Positions 59,441 through 64,000 of a DNA stretch of 64,000 nucleotides are shown piece after piece. The stretch comes from Streptomyces avermitilis MA-4680 = NBRC 14893 (lineage in GTDB: Bacteria > Actinomycetota > Actinomycetes > Streptomycetales > Streptomycetaceae), in assembly GCF_000009765.2 (NCBI RefSeq), contig NC_003155.5, positions 6,944,001 to 7,008,000 of the forward strand. Reading direction: 5' to 3'. A program made the position numbers and the translations under genes. Numbering within the stretch: the first letter of the stretch is position 1; each line of letters begins with the position of its first letter. The notes below the pieces were generated by a model. It made no database searches, was not told the DNA's origin, and was given only the letters and a program-made list of their open reading frames with translations.

Positions 59441-59746
59441 ATGGCGGGCTTCGGACACGGAACGCGCAGGTACCCCCGTTCACGCGGCCGGACGTGGTCG
59501 CGGACCGGGCCGGATCGCGCAACCCTCGGAATCGTGGGCCTCGTCTGCGCGATCGCCGGGTTCTTCGTGCTGGGGATCATCCTCGGCCCGGTGGCGATCG
59601 TCTGCGGCTGGCTCGGCATGGGCCGAAGCTGGGCGGGAGCCCGCCCACTCCCGGCACTGATCGCGTTGGTCCTGGGCGCGATAGACACGCTGCTGGCGGT
59701 CATCTGGCTGATCGGGATGGCCAGTCCGGGCAACGGACTTCTCTAG
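59441..59746 (+). CDS. DUF4190-like small membrane protein
   Basis: The 101-residue protein has a basic N-terminus and two hydrophobic helices (LGIVGLVCAIAGFFVLGIIL and LIALVLGAIDTLLAVIWLIG) separated by GPVAIVCGWLGMGR. This is the DUF4190 pattern. ATG 59441 is six bases after GGGAG; an ATG three bases earlier is an alternative. Its function is unknown. Confidence 0.75.
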   Translation: MAGFGHGTRRYPRSRGRTWSRTGPDRATLGIVGLVCAIAGFFVLGIILGPVAIVCGWLGMGRSWAGARPLPALIALVLGAIDTLLAVIWLIGMASPGNGLL

Positions 59747-59797
59747 GCCCTGCTCCAAGGCCCTACTCCGGGACCCTGCTCCAGGGCCCTGCTCCGG
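59746..59797 (+). repeat. 13-bp tandem repeat x4 at the DUF4190 stop codon
   Basis: Four 13-mers of the form GG(C/A)CCCTGCTCC(A/G)(A/G) begin on the last base of the TAG stop and continue downstream. Confidence 0.8.
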
Positions 59798-59856
59798 TCC
59801 CGTTCCGGACCCGTCGGCGGAGGCGAGCGCATCACCCACCCCGCGGGCGGCACCGG

Positions 59857-60600
59857 CTAACGCGGCTGCTTCTCGGCCGCCCCGCTGAGTGCCGCCACCT
59901 CCGCCCGAAGGGCCCGCACCTCCTCCGTCAGCGCCTCGATCGCCGCCGTCTGCCGCCGCTCCTCCACGTCGTCCTTCTCGAACCGAGAGATGAACCACGT
60001 GGCGATATTGGCGGTGACGACACCGAGCAGGGCGATGCCGGAGAGCATCAGCCCGACCGCGATCATGCGCCCCAGACCGGTCGTCGGAGCATGATCTCCG
60101 TACCCGACGGTCGTCATCGTCGTGAACGACCACCACACCGCGTCGCCCAGCGTGCGGATGTTCCCGTTCGGCGAATCCCGCTCCACCGAGAGCACCGCGA
60201 GCGAGCCGAACATCAGCAGCCCGATCACCGAGCCCGCGACATACGTCGTCAGCCGGATCTGCGAGGCCATCCGCGCCCGCCGCCCCAGCAGCATCAGCGT
60301 GGAGACGAGCCGCAGCAGCCGCAGCGGCTGGAGGATCGGCAGCACCACCGCGCACAGGTCGAGCCAGTGCGTACGGACGAACTCCCGGCGCTCCGCGGTG
60401 ATCGCCAGCCGTACGAGGTAGTCGGCGGCGAAAGAGCCCCACACCACCCACTCCACCGCCGTGCACACGCCGGTCAGCGAACGGCTCGCGTCGCTGTCCA
60501 CGATCGGCACGGCATACGCGACGGCGAACGCCACCGCGAGCGCCAGCAGGGGCCGCTGGGTGTGCTGCTCCCAGCGGGCCTGCGCCGATTGTTCCTTCAT
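59857..60600 (-). CDS. Voltage-gated-like potassium channel
   Basis: The 247-residue protein has four hydrophobic helices then a pore with selectivity filter TMTTVGYGDHAP. It includes an S4-like segment with spaced Arg (LRLLRLVSTLMLLGRRARM), suggesting voltage sensitivity. A C-terminal coiled coil follows (DDVEERRQTAAIEALTEEVRALR), typical of tetramer assembly. It stands alone. Confidence 0.93.
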   Translation of the reverse strand: MKEQSAQARWEQHTQRPLLALAVAFAVAYAVPIVDSDASRSLTGVCTAVEWVVWGSFAADYLVRLAITAERREFVRTHWLDLCAVVLPILQPLRLLRLVSTLMLLGRRARMASQIRLTTYVAGSVIGLLMFGSLAVLSVERDSPNGNIRTLGDAVWWSFTTMTTVGYGDHAPTTGLGRMIAVGLMLSGIALLGVVTANIATWFISRFEKDDVEERRQTAAIEALTEEVRALRAEVAALSGAAEKQPR

Positions 60601-60703
60601 GCCCGCATCGTAGGTGCCCAGGGCTCCCCGCAAGGGTCGCGGGGAGCCGGCTGCCCAGCCCCCCCGCGACCCGCGGACATCCACCGGTCCCGGCGCGGAG
60701 CGT

Positions 60704-63451
60704 CTACGCGTCGCCGCCCGCCGCGCCCGGGTCGGCCGCCGCCACGTCGAGCAGCTGGTAGCGGTCGATCGCCTGCTTCAGCACCGACCGGTCGACCTTG
60801 CCCTCGCGCGCCAGCTCGGTCAGCACCCCGACCACGATCGACTGCGCGTCGATGTGGAAGAAGCGCCGTGCCGCCCCACGGGTGTCCGCGAAGCCGAAGC
60901 CGTCCGCGCCCAGGGACTGGTACGTCCCCGGCACCCACCGCGAGATCTGGTCGGGCACCGACCGCATCCAGTCGGACACCGCCACGAACGGACCCTCGGC
61001 GGCGCTCAGCTTCTGCGTCACGTAGGGGACGCGCTGCTCCTCCTCGGGGTGCAGCAGATTGTGCCGCTCCACCTCGACGGCCTCGCGCCGCAGCTCGTTC
61101 CAGGAGGTCGCCGACCAGACGTCCGCCTTGACGTTCCACTCCTCGGCGAGGATCCGCTGCGCCTCGACGGCCCACGGGACGGCGACGCCGGACGCGATGA
61201 TCTGCGCCGGGATCGAGCCCGCCGTGCCTTCGCTGAAGCGGTGGATGCCCTTGAGGATGCCCTCGACGTCCACGTTCTCCGGCTCGGCGGGGTGCTGGAT
61301 CGGCTCGTTGTAGACGGTGAGGTAGTAGAAGACGTCCTCGCCGTGCGGGTACTCCTCGGACGAGCCGTACATCCGGCGCAGGCCGTCCTGCACGATGTGC
61401 GCGATCTCGAAGCCGAACGCGGGGTCGTACGCGACGCAGCCCGGGTTGGTCGAGGCGAGCAGCTGGGAGTGGCCGTCCGCGTGCTGGAGACCCTCACCGG
61501 TCAGGGTCGTGCGCCCGGCGGTCGCGCCCAGCACGAAACCGCGCGCCATCTGGTCGGCCATCTGCCAGAACTGGTCGCCGGTGCGCTGGAAACCGAACAT
61601 CGAGTAGAAGACGTACACCGGGATCAGCGGTTCGCCGTGCGTCGCGTACGCCGAACCCGCGGCGATCAGCGAGGCCGTACAGCCCGCCTCCGAGATGCCG
61701 TCGTGCAGCATCTGGCCGGTCGGCGACTCCTTGTACGCGAGCAGCAGGTCGCGGTCCACGGCCTCGTACTGCTGGCCGAGCGGGTTGTAGATCTTCGCGC
61801 TCGGGAAGAACGAGTCCATGCCGAAGGTGCGGTACTCATCGGGCGCGATCAGCACGAACCGCTTGCCGATCTCCTTGTCCCGCATGAGGTCCTTGAGCAG
61901 CCGTACGAACGCCATGGTCGTGGCGATCGACTGCTGACCGGAGCCCTTCTTCACACCCGCGTACGTCTTGTCGTCCGGCAGGGCCAGCGGCTGCGACCGC
62001 ACGACGCGCGTCGGGACGTACCCGCCGAGCCCCTTGCGGCGGTCGTGCATGTACTGGAGCTCCTCCGAGTCGCGGCCCGGGTGGTAGTACGGCGGCGGGC
62101 CGGACTCCAGCTGCTTGTCGGAGATCGGCAGGTGCAGGCGGTCGCGGAAGCCCTTGAGGTCGGCGACCGTCAGCTTCTTCATCTGGTGCGTGGCGTTGCG
62201 GCCCTCGAAGTTCGGGCCGAGGGTCCAGCCCTTGACCGTCTGCGCCAGGATCACCGTCGGCTGGCCCTTGTGCGCCTTGGCCGCCGAGAACGCCGCGAAG
62301 ATCTTCTTGTGGTCGTGACCGCCGCGCCCCAGGTGCAGGATCTGGTCGTCGGTCATGTGCTCGACCATCGCCCGCAGCCGGTGGTCGTCACCGAAGAAGT
62401 GCCGACGGATGTAGTCGCCGGTCTCGGTGGCGTACGTCTGGAACTGGCCGTCCGGCGTGGTGTTCAGCCGGTTGACCAGCACGCCGTCGCGGTCCTGGGC
62501 GAGCAGCGGGTCCCAGGTGCGGTCCCAGACCAGCTTGATCACGTTCCAGCCGGCGCCCCGGAACTGCGACTCCAGCTCCTGGATGATCTTGCCGTTGCCG
62601 CGCACCGGGCCGTCGAGGCGCTGGAGGTTGCAGTTGACGACGAAGGTCAGGTTGTCGAGGCCCTCGCGCGCCGCGATCGACAGCTGGCCGAGCGACTCCG
62701 GCTCGTCCATCTCGCCGTCACCGAGGAACGCCCAGACGTGCGACTTGGAGGTGTCCGCGATGCCGCGCGCCTCCATGTAGCGGTTCATCCGCGCCTGGAA
62801 GATCGCGCCGAGCGGGCCGAGGCCCATGGAGACGGTCGGGAACTCCCAGAAGTCCGGCATCAGCCGCGGGTGCGGGTACGAGGACAGCCCGTACGGCGCC
62901 TTCGACTTCTCCTGCCGGAAGGCGTCGAGCTGCCGCTCGTCCAGCCGGTCCAGGAGGAACGCGCGGGCGTAGATGCCCGGCGAGGCATGGCCCTGGAAGA
63001 AGATCTGGTCGCCGCCGTCGCCCTCGTCCTTGCCGCGGAAGAAGTGGTTGAAGCCCACGTCGTAGAGCGAGGCGGAGGAGGCGAAGGTGGCGATGTGGCC
63101 GCCGACCCCGATGCCCGGCCGCTGGGCGCGCGAGACCATGACCGCGGCGTTCCAGCGGGTCGCGTTCAGGATCCTGCGCTCGATCTCCTCGTTGCCGGGG
63201 AAGAACGGCTCGTCCTTGGTGGCGATGGTGTTGACGTAGTCCGTGCTGCGCATCTCGGGCACGGCCACGCGCTTCTCGCGGGCTCGCTCGATCAGGCGCA
63301 GCATCAGATAGCGGGCCCGCTCCCGGCCCCGCTCGTCGACGGCGGCGTCGAGGGAGTCGAGCCACTCCTGGGTCTCTTCGGGATCGAAGTCAGGAACCTG
63401 ACTCGGAAGGCCGCCAATGATGATCGGGTTGCGATCGGATCCGGAAGCCAC
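60704..63451 (-). CDS. aceE: Pyruvate dehydrogenase E1 component, homodimeric
   Basis: The 915-residue thiamine-diphosphate enzyme decarboxylates pyruvate and acetylates lipoyl E2. GHIATFASSASLYDVGFNHF lies at the substrate entry. The ThDP/Mg motif is in FLGDGEMDEPESLG...VVNCNLQ. The transketolase pyrimidine-binding domain follows around YRTFGMDSFFPSAKIYNPLG. The single large chain is the form used by actinobacteria and proteobacteria. It starts at GTG after GGAAC and is monocistronic here. Confidence 0.98.
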   Translation of the reverse strand: MASGSDRNPIIIGGLPSQVPDFDPEETQEWLDSLDAAVDERGRERARYLMLRLIERAREKRVAVPEMRSTDYVNTIATKDEPFFPGNEEIERRILNATRWNAAVMVSRAQRPGIGVGGHIATFASSASLYDVGFNHFFRGKDEGDGGDQIFFQGHASPGIYARAFLLDRLDERQLDAFRQEKSKAPYGLSSYPHPRLMPDFWEFPTVSMGLGPLGAIFQARMNRYMEARGIADTSKSHVWAFLGDGEMDEPESLGQLSIAAREGLDNLTFVVNCNLQRLDGPVRGNGKIIQELESQFRGAGWNVIKLVWDRTWDPLLAQDRDGVLVNRLNTTPDGQFQTYATETGDYIRRHFFGDDHRLRAMVEHMTDDQILHLGRGGHDHKKIFAAFSAAKAHKGQPTVILAQTVKGWTLGPNFEGRNATHQMKKLTVADLKGFRDRLHLPISDKQLESGPPPYYHPGRDSEELQYMHDRRKGLGGYVPTRVVRSQPLALPDDKTYAGVKKGSGQQSIATTMAFVRLLKDLMRDKEIGKRFVLIAPDEYRTFGMDSFFPSAKIYNPLGQQYEAVDRDLLLAYKESPTGQMLHDGISEAGCTASLIAAGSAYATHGEPLIPVYVFYSMFGFQRTGDQFWQMADQMARGFVLGATAGRTTLTGEGLQHADGHSQLLASTNPGCVAYDPAFGFEIAHIVQDGLRRMYGSSEEYPHGEDVFYYLTVYNEPIQHPAEPENVDVEGILKGIHRFSEGTAGSIPAQIIASGVAVPWAVEAQRILAEEWNVKADVWSATSWNELRREAVEVERHNLLHPEEEQRVPYVTQKLSAAEGPFVAVSDWMRSVPDQISRWVPGTYQSLGADGFGFADTRGAARRFFHIDAQSIVVGVLTELAREGKVDRSVLKQAIDRYQLLDVAAADPGAAGGDA

Positions 63452-63887
63452 GCTGTTCCTTCACTGTCAGAGGGCTGTCTTCAGGCCGGTTTTCCATGGG
63501 CCTGCACCGTTCCCCATCGTGTACCTCGGGAACCCGATCGTCATCTCTACCGAGGGGTAATCGAGACGTCCGTACAGACCGGCGGGTCGGGGCCGACCAA
63601 ATTGCAACGATACGCTCAGTCCATGGCGCCTCCCGTAAAGTCATTCGACTCTCGCAAGCGTCAATGGTTCCAGAATCCACAAATGGGGCAGAAAGGTGTG
63701 GTGTGCGTCACCACCGGCCGTGATTTCATGCCTGGAGTTGCGCCGACACCGCCAGGATCGTCACCGTTTCGGCGGTCTGGACGGCCGGGTACTTGCGCGA
63801 TCCGCCCCGCCCGTGTGGACTACGGCCAATGCCTCGCGTACGCGCGTGGCTGAAGACATCTACCAAGACATGATCAGGAGGCAACCC
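63452..63887. other. Divergent intergenic region between aceE and the DUF3052 gene
   Basis: These 436 bases hold the promoters of the two divergent genes. The GC content falls in 63560-63730. TGTGCGTCACCACC and other short dyads are present. No supported gene was found; short frames on both strands lack ribosome sites. Confidence 0.5.
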
Positions 63888-64000
63888 GTGAGCGCGACCG
63901 CGGACCACGCGGAGGAGCGGACGAACCCTGCCGCAAGGCTGGGGTTCCAGCCCGAGCAGGTGGTCCAGGAGATCGGCTTCGACGACGACGTCGACCAGGA
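63888..64000 (+). CDS. DUF3052 domain protein, 3' end outside window
   Basis: AGGAGG lies five bases before a GTG that opens MSATADHAEERTNPAARLGF, then QPEQVVQEIGFDDDVDQ, the start of the DUF3052 family conserved beside aceE in Streptomyces. Only 37 complete codons are inside the window. The function is unknown; the family is small and acidic. Confidence 0.85.
   Translation, partial: MSATADHAEERTNPAARLGFQPEQVVQEIGFDDDVDQ

Noticed and set aside
60614..63853. 1079-codon plus-strand frame opposite aceE
   Set aside because: Antisense shadow of aceE; no recognisable protein and no ribosome site.
63726..63908. 60-codon minus-strand frame at the window end
   Set aside because: Overlaps the ribosome site and start of the DUF3052 gene; no motif.

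Overview
The window is very GC-rich, high-GC actinobacterial DNA and reads as a Streptomyces chromosome. GTG starts are frequent, and there is a DUF397/XRE/ATP-binding regulatory triad, a homodimeric AceE pyruvate dehydrogenase, and the fasR-fabD-fabH-acpP-fabF fatty acid locus. From memory the right half resembles the S. coelicolor region around SCO2370-SCO2406; no alignment was run. I see no rRNA, tRNA, CRISPR array, integrase or complete insertion sequence.

Layout. 1-2.5 kb: the end of an SMP-30 lactonase-like gene and a GH51 arabinofuranosidase. 2.5-8.8 kb: a YVTN/IPT protein, a two-component system with a DUF4097 protein, and small membrane proteins. 8.8-14.4 kb: an accessory island. It holds a WXG-like polymorphic toxin with a caspase-like C-terminus, a likely immunity gene, a broken DUF6204 gene, and two copies of a DUF397 gene (one decapitated, one intact in an XRE/DUF397/ATP-binding locus). 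14.4-18 kb: a GH35 beta-galactosidase whose twin-arginine leader is frameshifted, and an Rrf2 regulator. 18-22 kb: two exported intradiol-dioxygenase-like paralogues flanking a TetR/TetX-like pair with a striking 44-bp operator. 22-25 kb: a decay zone with an AT-rich stretch, a small secreted protein gene with an in-frame TGA, an ABC ATPase fused to an FtsX-type permease tail, and a serine hydrolase. 25-26.7 kb: a PLP aminotransferase with a long Pro/Ala/Met tail.

26.8-35.4 kb is a sugar cluster on the minus strand: enolase-superfamily dehydratase, Zn-alcohol dehydrogenase, U32-like TIM-barrel protein, then ChvE/MmsA/MmsB-type monosaccharide ABC transporter and an exported aldose 1-epimerase. 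TTCGAA-centred elements occur before this cluster, inside it, before the GH51 gene and before a second, cytosolic aldose 1-epimerase at 43.5 kb. This suggests one arabinose/galactose regulon: exported GH35 and cytosolic GH51 enzymes release sugars, the mutarotases equilibrate anomers, the ABC system imports them, and the dehydrogenase and dehydratase feed oxidative catabolism.

35.6-46 kb: assorted single genes (SCO2400-like protein, lipoproteins, MarR with a quinone-reductase-like partner, EI24 membrane protein, a pyroglutamyl-peptidase-like protein lacking its catalytic Cys, an SGNH lipoprotein hydrolase, DUF3145). 46-51.2 kb: the fatty acid synthesis operon and its PucR-type regulator. 51.2-60.6 kb: pirin, serine hydrolase, a MerR/aldo-keto reductase pair with a MerR-type promoter, DUF4429, an alpha/beta hydrolase, TetR with a divergent MFS exporter, DUF4190, and a potassium channel. 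60.7-64 kb: aceE and the divergent start of a DUF3052 gene.

Two patterns cut across the window. Short tandem repeats (11-36 bp units) sit on or beside the stop codons of several unrelated genes. Several genes are freshly damaged (frameshift, nonsense codon, internal deletion). A dispersed palindromic repeat is inserted in frame inside fabH.
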